A DNA stretch of 64,000 bases, from contig JAGMUV010000001.1 of NCBI GenBank assembly GCA_020744425.1, positions 496,001 to 560,000 of the forward strand, in the 5' to 3' direction. The translations under genes were made by a program, and so were the position numbers. This document shows, one piece after another, positions 12,861 through 24,780 of the stretch. The DNA comes from Dactylonectria macrodidyma (lineage: Eukaryota > Ascomycota > Sordariomycetes > Hypocreales > Nectriaceae). Under the pieces are notes generated by a model. The model was not told where the DNA came from, did no database searches, and saw nothing but the letters and a program-made list of their open reading frames with translations. Position 1 is the first letter of the stretch. Every line of letters begins with the position of its first letter.

Positions 12861-14403
12861 TTATTCGGCAGCATTGCTCGCACACGTCCAAGGCTTTGTA
12901 GTTTTCTCCGTGGCAATAGCCTCGATCGAAGCCCACAGGCCTAGCACACAGATGAGCGTGCCGGTAATGAGAAGCGCCATGTTTCCCAAGAATCGGCACA
13001 TCTGCTTCCAGTCCTTAAACCAATTGCCATGGTGCATCCATAGCCAAAAGATACCAGGTAGGCCATACGAGAACCAACTGGCGAAGAGGGCGGCAATCAG
13101 ACCGAGTAGACTGTTGAAGACTGGAATTGACTCGGCGATGACCATGGAGATGGCCCAGATGCCAAATGTGATGCCGAACCAGGCAATGCCGGAACGCTTG
13201 GTCCGCCGAATCATGTGCTTGGTGTCTCGGAACATACGAGTGAAGATGTACCTGGCTGCGACGTGTCCGTAGATGACGCCGGCGATGACGATTGTCGGAA
13301 GGGCAATCCCCCAGATGGCCTTGCGCATCTTGACTGAACCAGCGGCAGAAAGGGCAGGCGACGGGACATCCGGGCCGACAAAGACGTAGATGACAATGGC
13401 TGCGAGGAGATACAGAGTCGTGTCGCAGATCTGGAGGAGTGCCAACGCCTTGGGCCAGTCCTCGGGTTTCTTGAACTCGGAGATGACGCTGAAGAAGCAA
13501 GAATGGCTAGCTGGAGTAGTAGGCGTCAGTTAACTGCTTGAGTCCATCAAGATCAATGATCACTCACAAAATGCGATGGCAATGTTGGTGACTCCTAAAA
13601 AGGCAGCAGAAAATGGAAGTTGTCGTGCGACTTCAAAGCTGCTGCTGCCAATGGGACGCTTGACGGCGACGTCACCGAGCGTAATCAACACAGCGAGTGT
13701 GATAGACATGCAGGCTGTCATTTGTTAGCCTGACGAGTTCGTTTGAGACAAAGCGTGTTGGGAACACTCGCAAGCAATCGACATGTAGCTGGTGTACTTG
13801 AGCGTCCTCGGGAGGTTCAGAACCCAAAAGATCGCCAGCCCAACAATCGCCCACACAATAGTGCAAGTCGAGCTGTTTGTCAGAGTGTTCATGCAGATGG
13901 TAAAGGCCAGCAAGTGGCTGGCCATGACGAAGACCTGAAAGGTGACCTGGGCCCAGCCGAAGAATTCCTGAAAGAAGCGCCCCATGCCGATGGATTTGCC
14001 AATGACCTCGACAGCGTCGCCAAAGTTCTGCACCGAGGGGTACGCCTTTTGGAACTCGGCCAGCACGAGGCCTGAGTATGTCGAGAGGAAACCCAGGACC
14101 AGGATCAGAATGATACCCGGCAATAGGCCTACTGCGGCAAGGACAGAAGGCAGCGACAGGATGCCGAGTGAGACCGTTTCAGCGATTAATACGATACCGC
14201 CTTGCCTGATGGCCTTGTCAGCGACCAGTAATGACCATGTTAGCTTGTCCGGGGTCTTACCACCATGTCAACGTCTTGTAGTCAATCAGATCGCCTTCTT
14301 CCCCACCCAAGACCTGATTCCTTTCCACGACGGTGTTCTCTCCGGCCGTTGATAGTTCGACGTCGACATAATTCTCCTGCTTGGCGACCACTGGTTGGTC
14401 CAT
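12861..14403 (-). CDS. Amino acid transporter, AAAP (Aa_trans) family, Mtr-like
   Basis: A membrane amino acid/H+ symporter with about 11 predicted helices. Four exons on the minus strand (14403-14261, 14205-13772, 13714-13568, 13510-12861) give 457 residues. After a hydrophilic N-terminus of about 45 residues comes the family start block TWWQGGIVLIAETVSLGIL. SLPSVLAAVG follows, then the conserved FGDAVEVIGK loop and later KRSGIAWFG. Acceptor choice for exon 2 is fixed by phase: the AG at 14207-14206 restores WWQ, whereas the earlier AG at 14215-14214 breaks the frame. The second intron begins with GC rather than GT (GCGAGT at 13771). Resemblance is to fungal neutral/aromatic amino acid permeases such as N. 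crassa MTR. Substrate is inferred. Confidence 0.87.
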
Positions 14404-15298
14404 CCTTGCGCGGATTTGAGTGAGTGTTCACTCTGTGATTTCTAAGTAGATAGTAGACCGAGTGCGACAGGACAAGAAACAAGGTCAACAATTGGACAGC
14501 CAAGTACTAGAGAGACGTAATGAAATCCTCAGTTTGACAGCAGGAATGTGAATGGGAAAGAGATGCCCCAAATGTTGGAGGAGACGAAAGAATTAGGCTT
14601 CGAGAAGGTGGCAATCCCATCTTTGTACTCCCCACCCACAATTTAATCTTGAACGCAAAACCGGCACTAGGTTTGCTACAAAGGTGTAAAGTACCACGTG
14701 GGATGACTCTGCACTTTAATGAGCAAATTCGGTTGAAATTGGCCCACAAGTGTCATGCTTCAGCCATCGTAGTAGCCAGAGACTTGAAGCTATCGTCGAG
14801 AAAAATGAGCTCGGCCCATCCCAAGCTATTCAACGAGGGAGCCGTCATGGGAACGATAAAAGGCACTTTTACCATCCAGAACCAGCCCGTCGCCTGCCTT
14901 GTACCACTTTGGTACTTAATCGACCCTAATAGTATTGAGATAGATGAACCATTGGGTGTCGTGCAACTTGTAATGGCACGCATTCCCCATTCTCTGCGCA
15001 ATATTTATGTCATACGGAGTAGTTCTACTGGGATGGTATAACTACCGATGTCTCGGTTTGTTCTGGTCACACAACGCAACTCCAGTTCAAAACTATCCGC
15101 ATGAGCCCTCTTTTGGCCACATTTAGAGAATTGTGATTGGGTACCATCAAGGAAGAAAGTATGGACTAGGGTTGCCTTCATGCAACGCAAACTTTGGGAT
15201 GCTCAAGGCTCCAAGCACGTGAAGCATCCGCGAACCTTGAGGAACTTCGCAACGAGCTGTTGTTTGGGCTTTTGGCGCTAAAGGGAACGCTGTAACAC
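14404..15298. other. Intergenic, no gene recognised
   Basis: This is the upstream region of the AAAP transporter and lies beside the STAND relic. Open frames here are short, opposed and without domains. Confidence 0.5.
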
Positions 15299-18131
15299 TT
15301 CGAGACCCGAGCGCAGTCCAGTCAATGCTCATCGCAACAGTTCATTCAGATGTTGCGGACGACCTCTGATACTATTGACTCACTGAGGCGCGTTGTCGAA
15401 AAGCCGCAATCGAGATTGGCCCGTTCGACCCAGCGACTGACTTGGCATTGGAAGAAAGACGATGTGGCCAAGCACCTGGCGCGGATTGAGAGGGTTAAGG
15501 CGTGGTTCCTGATCGCGATGAGAAACGACAGCCTGTGAGTATTGACAGAGCCTATAAATTGCCTAGTAAGCTTCAAGAAGAGAGACATCTGATTGAGTCG
15601 TTCAGTTCATCAAATAGCAAAATATTGTTGCAAATGCGGGCGCTCAGTCTTTCTATCGAGCAGGATCGAGACAGCAAAACATCTGAACTGAAAGGTAGGC
15701 CACTGAAGATCCCGTATGGCAACCGCTATCGGGTCCCTAACTACGGAACAAGAGATGAAGCAAACGACGCTGCTCCAACATCTGGCACCTATCGGACCGG
15801 ATACAACACATTCCAAGGCTTTGTCCAATCATCAGCCAGGCACGCCAAACTGGTTCACTACGGGGCCGCTTCAACGATTTTTCGATAGCGATGGCAAATG
15901 CGGTGCCATTCTCTGGCTCAAGGGAAAGTGTAAGCGGTTAGGATAACGCCCTATTAAGCGTACTAGCTAACGACCCTACCTCAGCGGGATCCGGGAAGAC
16001 AACGCTTTTGTAAGCTGGATGATCATTGCCCTAGTCGGATGCTAATAATTCCTTAGAGCCCATGTCGTAGAATATTTGAGAACAGAGCGCCAAGTTGCTG
16101 AAGTGTTGATATTTTATTGCTCCTTCGATAACTCAACCTCTCAGACTCTGAAAATCCTGGGCTCATTCATTGCGCAACTATCACACAAAATGCCGGCTGT
16201 TATTGAAGAGCTGATGTCCACGCTCTAAGCTAGGGAAAGCAAAGGACAGGACTCCGGCTTTTCAGCCATGGAACTTGAGGACGTCTTCATCAAGCATGCT
16301 TCGGCGGCATCTTCGATATATCTTTTTATCGACGCGATTAATGAAAGCGAATTAAGTATTGAATTGGAATCCTTGCTTTACCGACTGGCGTCAGGCTGCC
16401 CGACCATGAGAACCATCGTTTCTAGCACAGCCGATCGAACTCTTAACACTAATTCGTCCGTCGTACTACTTGACGCGGAGATGAATGTCCATGACGTCAA
16501 TGACGATATTCAAGTGTACATCGACGGCAAGCTCAAGACCAATAAGATGCTTGGTGTGCTCAGCGAAAGACTTAAGCAGGAAATTCGGGATTTCGTGCTA
16601 GGCAGATCAAATGGAATGTAAGTGTAACCCATATCTATGTCTCCTTGGTCCGGTATCCTCAAGTCTTACTATTTAGGTTCCGCTATGCTCGGTGTCAAAT
16701 GGACTATCTCGCGTTTCAACGAACCGGTCGGGGCGTCCGACGAGCCCTCTCTGACATGCCTTCGAACCTCAATGAAACCTATGAACGAGCGTTGAAAAAC
16801 ATAAAAAACTCTGAAGACCGGCAGCTGGTTCGAAGAGCATTGCTGTAGTCGGCTTACTCATTGCGGCCGCTGCGGCCGCAGGAACTTGCGGATGCTATCG
16901 TTGTGGAAAAGGATGATGACGGTATAGATGAAGACATTCGACTTCATGACCCCAAGATCCTCATTGAGAATTCGAACGGTCTGCTTGACTTCAATCCAGT
17001 GACCCAGACCGTCTCCCTCGCTCATTCATCTATCAAGACATTCCTCACATCAGACTGGATTAGGAGCAGCTCTGCCTCTGAGTTTGCACTTGGTGGGTAA
17101 ACTGATTGTCACCTGAAGATCATGCGGACGTGTCGGATCTACCTGTCTTTCTCAGAGTTTAGTGGCGGCTGCGGAACAATCAATGAAAGGACTATCTACA
17201 GGTACCCCTTCCTAAACTACGCGGCATGGAACTGGCCCCATCATCTACACAACCCATCTTCGGACGATTGGCATGTGATCTCGGCGTTCCTTTCTGCTAG
17301 AGCTTTGGAAAGGGGAGGGAACTACGGTTCCTGGATCCACACCCTCGTCGGATCTATAAGCCCTGACATCGTGACGGGAACACATCCCCTTTACTATGCT
17401 GCTTCCTTTGGCTTCACGCCATTGGTGGAAGCTATCTTGCTCTTTGACGATAGCGCGGACCTCGAGGCACCCGGGGGCAGAGTCGGCTCTACCGCGTTAC
17501 AAGTGGCTTGCTTCCGCCGCTAGAAGGAGGCAGCCCAGTTGCTGGTTGACGCCGGTTCAAATTCTTGGTCTTGAGATGGTAGTTTCTCCGATGGGAGGGG
17601 CGTCACTTCGCACTGGTGGGCGGAAACAAACGACTGGATGGATATAGTGGCTCTGATGGAGTCAAAAATAGTACGAATGAAGAATAACACAGCTCTCGAG
17701 ACCTTATATTCGATAAATTCTATCCAGGAGGTTCAGAAGGCAGTTGCCAAGGGTAACGAGGCTATCAAGCGTGGGAGGAGGGGAAATTCAAGAGACAAGC
17801 AGCTGATCGCGACAGGCATCTAGCGATATCACCTTTCACAACCTAGGCTGGAGAAGTTTCTGGAGGAACGCTTCGGAAACGGAAACTTTGTTCTCAATGC
17901 CCGAGTAAGTCACATACTGCCTCATATATGGTGCTATCCGTATGAGAGGGTAAGAGTTAACAGTCATCTTTCCCATGCTATCAGGGAGATTATTATCTCG
18001 TAAACACTTACGAGGAGCTTATACAGGTAAGCTTTATTACGAAAGTCTCTAAACATTGCGATCAAGTACTAATTGTAAATGCCGCCTACTTGAAGGACGA
18101 CTGGGAACAAATTCTCGAGTTGCGCCGTTGA
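15299..18131 (+). pseudogene. NACHT-ankyrin (STAND/NLR-like) gene relic with multiple stops
   Basis: Remains of a fungal STAND protein, the signal-transducing NTPase class linked to heterokaryon incompatibility and innate-type responses. Readable pieces in order: an N-terminal helical block (15299-15539, TQRLTWHWKKDDVAKHLARI); a continuation through a short intron; the NACHT P-loop KGKSGSGKTTL split by an intron near 15930-15985; LYLF-like Walker B text (IYLFIDAINES); the winged-helix-like part with PSNLNETYERAL and LRPLRPQELADAI; an ankyrin-like TALQVACFRR stretch; and a C-terminal remnant to 18131. In-frame stops occur at 16226, 16846, 17098, 17521 and about 17571, all in the homologous frame and outside recognisable introns. 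Stop 16846 replaces an expected Trp, 17521 an expected Gln and 17571 a possible Arg, so C:G to T:A change explains them. Outer limits are approximate. Confidence 0.75.
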
Positions 18132-18893
18132 TGTAACGATCTGGATGATTCCAAGGGATTAACCGGGTCGCAGGGTTTGTGTGTTAAATGGATCAGGGTG
18201 TTGTCACTAAGCGGTTGGTGTGATCCATCTAGTAATTCACAATGGTTACTGGTCATTGTGGTCAACAAGTATTATTGAGAGCCGAGGTAGCTAGGCGCAT
18301 GTGGTGGTGGAGTAAGTCTATGAGAAGGCGATCCGCCAGGAACGCGTCTGATATCACGAACACTGGCCCTCTTGCTGCATTCATGTCCAGCCTGCGATCG
18401 CACTAAAAATTGCAAGTAGTAGGATGTTGAGACTGCCTCATCGCAAACATCGGAAAGTCGGGTGTCATGCGATATGAGTCTTGACAGTAGATTTGGCGAT
18501 CAGGGGGATATGCACGGCTTGTAGCTGGTGTTGCTTGGGTCTAAGGCGGATCTGAGGCTTTCCCGAGATTGGCTGCGAGGGAGTCTTCAGGACAACCAAC
18601 AATGTGAAGGCACGTGACTCTACATAAGAAAGCTAACATACTCTGGATTAAATAATTCGAATTCATACTTTTGTCTAATCTATTTGCGTTAAGTGTCAGC
18701 CTGGCATGGAATGACTCATTTAGGTGCCAAGAAACGTTAAGATCGTGGTTATATCTAGGCCAATCAATGGGTTTCAGGGAAGCTGACCCTGACAGCTATT
18801 TCCCTAGCGGATCAAATAGTCAAATACTTCTAGACAACCATCACGTTTTGTGTTCTTTAAGATGAGTGTCTTTCATGATTTGCTCCAATCGAC
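18132..18893. other. Intergenic, no gene recognised
   Basis: This region lies between the STAND relic and the 3' end of the MFS gene. A 64-codon plus-strand frame at 18671 shows no supported homology. Confidence 0.5.
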
Positions 18894-20503
18894 CTAATTG
18901 CTTGAACTTCCGACAGCCCTGACTTCCGAGGATCCCTTTTTTCCATCCTCCACAAGCGAAGGGCTAGATGGTACAGGATCGATCTCTTGAGCTTTCGCGA
19001 GTTTTCTGGAAATACGAAGTTAGAAATGGCTTCTTGATGCGGGTTCGAAGACTTACGCTTTCCGTTTCAAGTGAAAGTTGAGGACATGGCAAGAGAGAAT
19101 GAGCAATGCCGCACTGGTTAAGCAGAAGGGATAACCCTTCGGATACCGCGGTGCTTCTACCGTCGGAAACGTCAACAACGGAGTCCAAGCCGTTGTTGAC
19201 TGTGAAATTGCATTAATCATGACCAGAGTGAAAGCGCGCTCAGCAGGTGAATATTTGAGCAGACTGTTCACCCAGCCATGCAAAACGCTAGACATTGCTG
19301 GAGAGGAGTAAGACGTAGCAAATGCAAACCACAGGGCCGGTTCCGGCACATCCCAAATAGTCTTGATGATGAGACCAAGAATGTTCCAGGAATGGGCGAC
19401 AGTAATAGCCCATGCTGGCCCTGTAACCAAATCGGAAAGGAAACACACAAAGAGGGTATAAAATATTCCCAGTGCGGGTGCAATGGTTCCGAGTTCGTTG
19501 ACTTTCGGGAGGGAGTAACGGTTAAGGCTCTTGATCCAAAGCAGAAAGCTTCCTGTACTCGAATGCGTGCCCGCGTTCCAGAACAAGATATCAATGGCTA
19601 TGATGGTCCAGAATTGTGGGTTAAACACAATCTTGTTCAATGTTCTGAGATCAAACTTTCCGTGCATTACGTGGCCGGCACGCTCCAGCCGGCGTCTCGA
19701 GATTTCGAGATCTTTTTCGCTGAGGAATCTTCGGTTAGGCTGCTCATATGTTCCCGGAATGACGAAATATCCTAGAATGCCAACAGGGATGGTGATGATT
19801 GCGCAGATGATGTACATCCAACGCCATCCGGCCAGGCCATGAACACCATCGAGACGTGCGGATGCACCAGCTTGAATAAGACCGGCGGTCAGTGTGCCGA
19901 GTGATAGGCCGACATAGAAGATGCCTCCACGACGGCCGATTTCATGTCCTCGGTACCATGCTCCTGTATAAAACGTCAGTCCGACACTTCAAGAGGACAA
20001 TTTTCATCATACCAAAGACATAGTGCATAGCTGGGAAGAAGGCAGCTTCGAACCAGCCCACAAAGAACCTATATGCCGCCATCTCGCCGAAGGACGTCGC
20101 TCGAAATTGCAACAGCGTAAAGACACCCCACATGACATCGAGGAACGGGATGATCCAGTACATGGGAATGTATGTGAAGAGGAACAGAAATGGGATCTGG
20201 CCGAGCACGGCACCAATGATGTACATCGTCTGAAGCCTTACCAGCTCGTTTCCTTGGAAGCCCAAGTCCTCCTTCATTCCTGCAACGTAGGCATTGTCTT
20301 GAAGCCGTTAGCTTGCTAGTCTGTTGGAGGGTAAAATATTGCATACTGAGGTTTGCCTGGTCAATGTATTTGACCCAATAGGAAAGGACTGCATATGGCA
20401 CGACCAGAAGATCAAGCTTCCAGATAAATTTGCGTTCTTCGGGTGTGTCGTCATCAGAGTACCATTGGATCTTGTACCACTTCGATCGCGGAACGCTTGC
20501 CAT
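18894..20503 (-). CDS. MFS transporter, anion:cation symporter (Dal5/allantoate permease-like) family
   Basis: A 12-helix major facilitator of the ACS group, which in fungi carries allantoate, nicotinate, pantothenate and other organic anions. Four exons on the minus strand (20503-20347, 20297-20013, 19963-19057, 19005-18894) give 486 residues. The N-terminus has the family block KFIWKLDLLVVPYAVLSYW followed by YIDQANLNNAYVAGM, then GMKEDLGFQGNE. Loop 2-3 and helix 4/5 text (RFFVGWFEAAFFPAMHYVFG, AWYRGHEIGRRGGIFY) is typical. The central loop contains SRRRLERAG. The C-terminal exon encodes a short hydrophilic tail ending in SSSN. Phase is kept at every junction. The exact substrate cannot be assigned. 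It stands alone between a pseudogene and a gene-poor block. Confidence 0.88.
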
Positions 20504-21423
20504 GTTGACGGTAGATGCCTTGATGAGATCGAGGTTCGACCTTCACCTCGTTTCTGATAAGTGTCTGAGGAGAAATCCAAGGTGAGAGACCAGGTCAACA
20601 AGTTTATAGGTTTGCAACCTCCAAGCTAAAATCTTGTTCACAACTGTGCAATGATTGCTCCTGACTCGTTCGCCCTCTCCCTTGCCATTTCGCCATCTGT
20701 CACTGAATCTTCGCCAACGGTTATCACGCAGATCTTAGCCAAAATGGGCCAAAATGGGCCAATCTAGGATACATTGATGTAACTTGACGCACACCGCGAT
20801 TGATGTGGATGTCCAACAGCGCCGTCTACCCAACGGCCGGGTTAGCTACTGACAAGGGAAACGACTATCGTGGAGCGAGAATTCAAGATGGTTCCCGGGT
20901 GGTTTGCCTAAAATGGAAAAATAAATCGATACCGGGCGAGTGCCGACGTGAATCGATAGGAAAATTCGATGGCGTGCTCATACCTCATTATCCTAGGCCA
21001 TGATGCAACTGGGTGGGATACTACCACAAAATGACAGGGCCCCACTGCGGACATGCGATACTATGAGCGATAAAATATGCATAATCGTGACTAAAAAGCT
21101 CGTTACGAATATCCTACACGAAGGGTAATATATCAGCCCTAGTTCCACGGCTAGTCCTTTGTCAAAGCGGCTGAAAGATCTGTTAGCTCCGCGACCCTGC
21201 CCGAATAAGGGTGAGCCAGTCAATTGTCACCACTTTCACCGTTTCGTGATGGTCTTTTTCTTGGTCTATTGGTACTGACGGCTAAGCGAGGGCTTATATA
21301 TGTAACCCTCTCATGAGGCTTCAATATTTCCAATACCATCGTTCCTCGATCGCTCCTCTTTGCTTCCTCCCAGACCAGGCACCAGCATCTAGCATATCTC
21401 TATCGATACACTCCCGCTTTGGT
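20504..21423. other. Gene-poor region
   Basis: This is the promoter side of the MFS gene. It holds a perfect 10-bp tandem duplication at 20741-20760. No supported coding sequence is seen. Confidence 0.5.
20741..20760. repeat. Two-copy 10-bp tandem repeat
   Basis: The unit AAAATGGGCC occurs twice without a spacer, about 240 bp upstream of the MFS start codon. Function unknown; it may be chance or a binding-site pair. Confidence 0.6.
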
Positions 21424-21720
21424 CTATATGCAACCGCACTTCTTAGGTGACTCAACTCTCGTAGGAATGCAGTGATTCGCTCGCTCCCTCGCAATGACGG
21501 CTGTGCTGTCTAAGAAACCGCGCACACGGGGTTTGGGCGTCCGCTTGTCGTCGATCAGCTGCGTCTTGATGCTCTCGAAGGGAGTTGCTGCCAACGTCGA
21601 CTCAACCACACCGGCGGCAAGCCCAGCAAAGGCCGTTCGGGTGCGACTTAAGTTACCATGTTCATGGGCTATAATCTGTTTGAAGCTTTCAAATGCTATG
21701 AAGCCTGTCGAGTTATTTCC
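21424..21720 (-). pseudogene. Fragment of a mitochondrial tricarboxylate (citrate) carrier
   Basis: An isolated open stretch that matches the middle of the fungal mitochondrial citrate/tricarboxylate carrier (mitochondrial carrier family, Ctp1-like). The readable part begins at FIAFESFKQII, passes AGLAAGVVEST and contains the carrier signature PFESIK (P-x-E-x-x-K). It continues with TQLIDDKRTPKPRVRGF and TAVIARER, then drifts into unrelated residues and stops at 21424. Both the preceding and following repeat modules are missing. An in-frame TAA lies seven codons upstream of FIAF. A real carrier is about 300 residues with three repeats; this is less than 100. It is therefore a truncated relic, not a working gene. 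Known of the family: it exchanges citrate across the inner mitochondrial membrane. Confidence 0.75.
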
Positions 21721-23266
21721 AAATTAGCTGTGTTGATGCGCTGCACAATTTTAAACCAGGAAAACATTCGTGTGGCCGCTTTGAAGGTATCCCTAACGAT
21801 CAAGGTCGAACACCCGGTATACCATTACTTGGAAGGAATTGGCGGCCACGAGAGCGTCTGGAAACCAGGGAGGCGGTGGTTTAGCTGAGATCTTGTCTCT
21901 GCAAACTCGAACGGATATGTGATGCCTTCGCCTTGTTTCAGCTCGATCAAGGCACCTGGTATCGAGGTAGCTGCTCACAAATTTCTACCACCCCTACAGT
22001 GGAACCGGCGGGGATGGAAGATGTTGTGCGAAACTACGAAAGGGTGTTAGCAGTAACAACGCTGACCGAGGAGTTCTTCCTATAGCATTCTTCTTCAGGC
22101 CCTGTGAGGTTTCCATCGTGTACGAGTTACTACGAAATGGTGTAGCCATCAATTGGTCCCTTGCTACTCGCCTATTCTTCTCTCCTGCATGAAATGTGCT
22201 TAGATTTCCATCGCACCTTGAAGATGTTCCTCGGAGTCATCTCCATCTCATCGTATCCCCATCGGCCGAACTCCTTTCGGATGCTGACAGCCGTAATTTT
22301 AGCCTCTGGTTTCAAGACCGAGAATACACCTGCACATCGAGCCGGATGCCTTTTCGGCTTAAATTGGGACATGATCGGGGCCGGAACGTTCTTGTCCAGG
22401 AGACGTGGTGTTACGAGATACCATCTAACTCCACTCGCGATTGCACTCGGGCCATTTCCCTACGGTGGGCTAGTTCGGTAGTGCGATAGCTAGAATCTCG
22501 TTGACCAATTGTCGTTCTGTGAAGGTCACTTTGGGATGATACATAATACAGACTGCCTTTGTCTAGTTGGTATGCAGTCGGTCAAGACATGACCAAAAGT
22601 GTTGCTATTTGCTTTGTGTTTAAGATGCACGCCCCGATACTCTGTCAACGCAAACTCTGGTAGCCGGTTCATTTATGACTTGAGGAAACCGATTATCGCG
22701 AGACTGGACAGAATTCTGTCTTTGGCATCCACTTTGCAACGAATACCGGCACAGCAACACCGTGTCGGCGGATTTATTTTGGCGGGAGAATAGGATGAAG
22801 TCTGAACAGCCACGTATTGCCAAGGCTGAGGATGTGCTAAGTGCTATTGGTGTCGTAGAGGCTTCATTGACTGAAGATACGTAACAAGGGATTTGACGTC
22901 CAATTCCTAACCTAAACCGTGGCATATTTACAGGGGATGTGTCATTTACGTCACCTTTACGTTAGGGTAGGATCTGATGGCATTAATCTTCCCTGTGTGC
23001 TCCTGGACACGTGCTAGGTCGTGATGGGCACTCCTGAAGACCAGTCTCCCCATTTGTGTAGACAGCAGTTCGGCGAAGCCTGTCCAGGGTGCGGCATATC
23101 TTGCGTCACGTCGCCTGTTAGGAGCATCTACTGGCTACCCGTACGGGTGAGGAGTTTACGTGACTAAGCAATGGCCAGGCTCTTTGATGGTTTACAGTGA
23201 GCTGTCGCCGAAGAATTCATAGACGCGTCTGAAGGCCCAGGTTAAAGAGGACTCTTTGACCCGGAG
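21721..23266. other. Gene-poor region
   Basis: About 1.5 kb with short frames on both strands and no recognisable domain. Sequence adjoining the carrier fragment may be further, unreadable relic. Confidence 0.45.
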
Positions 23267-23374
23267 GCTAGTATAGGAGGCTGTCCGCTCCATCAAGTGC
23301 TGCTGCCAGAAAGTAAAAAAAAATAGTTGTTTTTCACATCTTAAGCATTTTAAGGCCCAATGCTTTCACAGCTG
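23267..23374. repeat. Dispersed repeat, copy A
   Basis: About 108 bp that reappears in the same orientation at 43861-43985. A 20-bp core, GGCTGTCCGCTCCATCAAG plus the preceding A/G context, is identical. It is followed in both copies by a TGCTGCT stretch, a poly-A run of 9-13, TTCACAT, TTAAGCATTT and CCCAATGCTTTC. The shared A-run and conserved order suggest a fragment of a mobile or once-mobile element. No open frame or terminal repeats are visible. Confidence 0.65.
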
Positions 23375-24780
23375 CCCCCAGGAGCCAGGCCATGATTCTC
23401 TTCCCTCCATCACAGACAGGCCTTCTTTAACAAAAATGGCAGCGCCAACTATTGTCAAGACCGTCAATGGTCAATTCGACCTGCGAACGCATAGGCCATC
23501 ACCAATAACCCGGAGGCTTGTGCTGGATGAGCCAGGACATCGACAGTAGCTTCCCGCTATCATTGGGGTCGCATACTTGGACAAATAGACTCTTCGGAAG
23601 ACGTAAATATCCTCCAGAAAGGACGTGGCTGGACCATGGCATCGGGTCGCGGTAGTGTGGCCGCCATTGCATATTGTGCAGGGGTCTGGCAACGTGGAAG
23701 CAAGGCAAGGGAAGATCAAGACCGCCGAAGTAGATCCGCATATATACAGCAGAGATAGATGCCCCTTCGAAAAGGGAGATAGGACGTGAGGAGAAAAGGA
23801 GTTTTGCTGCTCTATGAAGTATCCATGGTATTAGATAATTAATTGCAACCATATCCCGGAATCTTAGCTCATTAAGTCACGGTCTTGGAAAGGAGCCTAG
23901 ACCACCAGAAGAAGATTAACTGCGTCCCGTAATTAGACCTCAGAGTTAGGCATTGATTGACCTGGCTCCAACTGTTGCCGCCGGTTCGGGTGACCTAGGC
24001 TACGCCTCTGACATGCCCCCACGTACTAGATCCCGTGAGTGGCGATGGTATCTCCGGGTAGGTGAACTTCCGAGGTGGCGTATGGGCTGCATGGCTTCCA
24101 TCCAATCCATCCCATCCGATACTGACAACGAGGCAAGACTCAGACATCGAGGGTGGCAGTGCAGAGACCCCATAGACAAGTTATGGGGTAGCCAAGTCCT
24201 CGGGAATGGCCTCGGCTGAAGGAGTGTGCCACGGTGTGTATTGTAGATAACTGGGCGTGTAATCGTTATAGCAATATCCGTCTGGCTGCCTCAGCATAAA
24301 AAATGTACAGGGACTCAGAGCGGGGACCTGACGCAATAGAAAACAGACACACGCCCAATCAAAAATTTCGGAGAATCTGGGCTCGTGACAATGACATGCA
24401 TAACCGGATCTCCCCTTGGCCTTAATACGAGGAGATTTCTATCTGAATGTGGGTACGTTGAGCATTTAAGCGGCTAAAGTGGGCGGGTGGCCAGCCGCGG
24501 ACTTTTGCTACGTTACTCCATGCAGCTCGGCACAATACTCGGCGCAAATATCACTTTGGGTACCGTTAGCAATCCGTCCAATCCATCGAGAAACAACCTT
24601 GCTTGTATTGGCAGGGATGATTGAGGCCTCTAAGCTCTGAACTATGCAGCCCTACACACTGACATGTCTACTTACATATGGCTGGTCTTCTGTTTGGGCT
24701 TAAGTGTTTGTTTTCTCACATGCACGTCGACCACTAACAGTGAAATTGACTGCTAACTCTCATCCTACCTTCCGATCAAG
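23375..24780. other. Gene-poor region and upstream region of the serine hydrolase
   Basis: A 117-codon minus-strand frame (23499-23852) and an 88-codon plus-strand frame (23953-24219) have no recognisable motif and are not called. The last few hundred bases are the presumed promoter of the hydrolase. Confidence 0.5.

Noticed and set aside
16859..16882. Near-palindromic pair of GCGGCCGC octamers
   Set aside because: It falls within the readable LRPLRPQE segment of the STAND relic and is explained by coding sequence.
18671..18865. 64-codon frame with text vaguely like a fungal transcription factor domain
   Set aside because: The similarity is limited to a few residues (RSWLYLG) and no flanking domain text exists.
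21793..22372. Short frames next to the carrier fragment as possible missing exons
   Set aside because: No carrier signature (P-x-D/E-x-x-K/R) or hydrophobic helix pattern could be followed into them.
23499..23852. 117-codon minus-strand frame in the gene-poor block
   Set aside because: No recognisable domain or intron signals; a second frame overlaps it.
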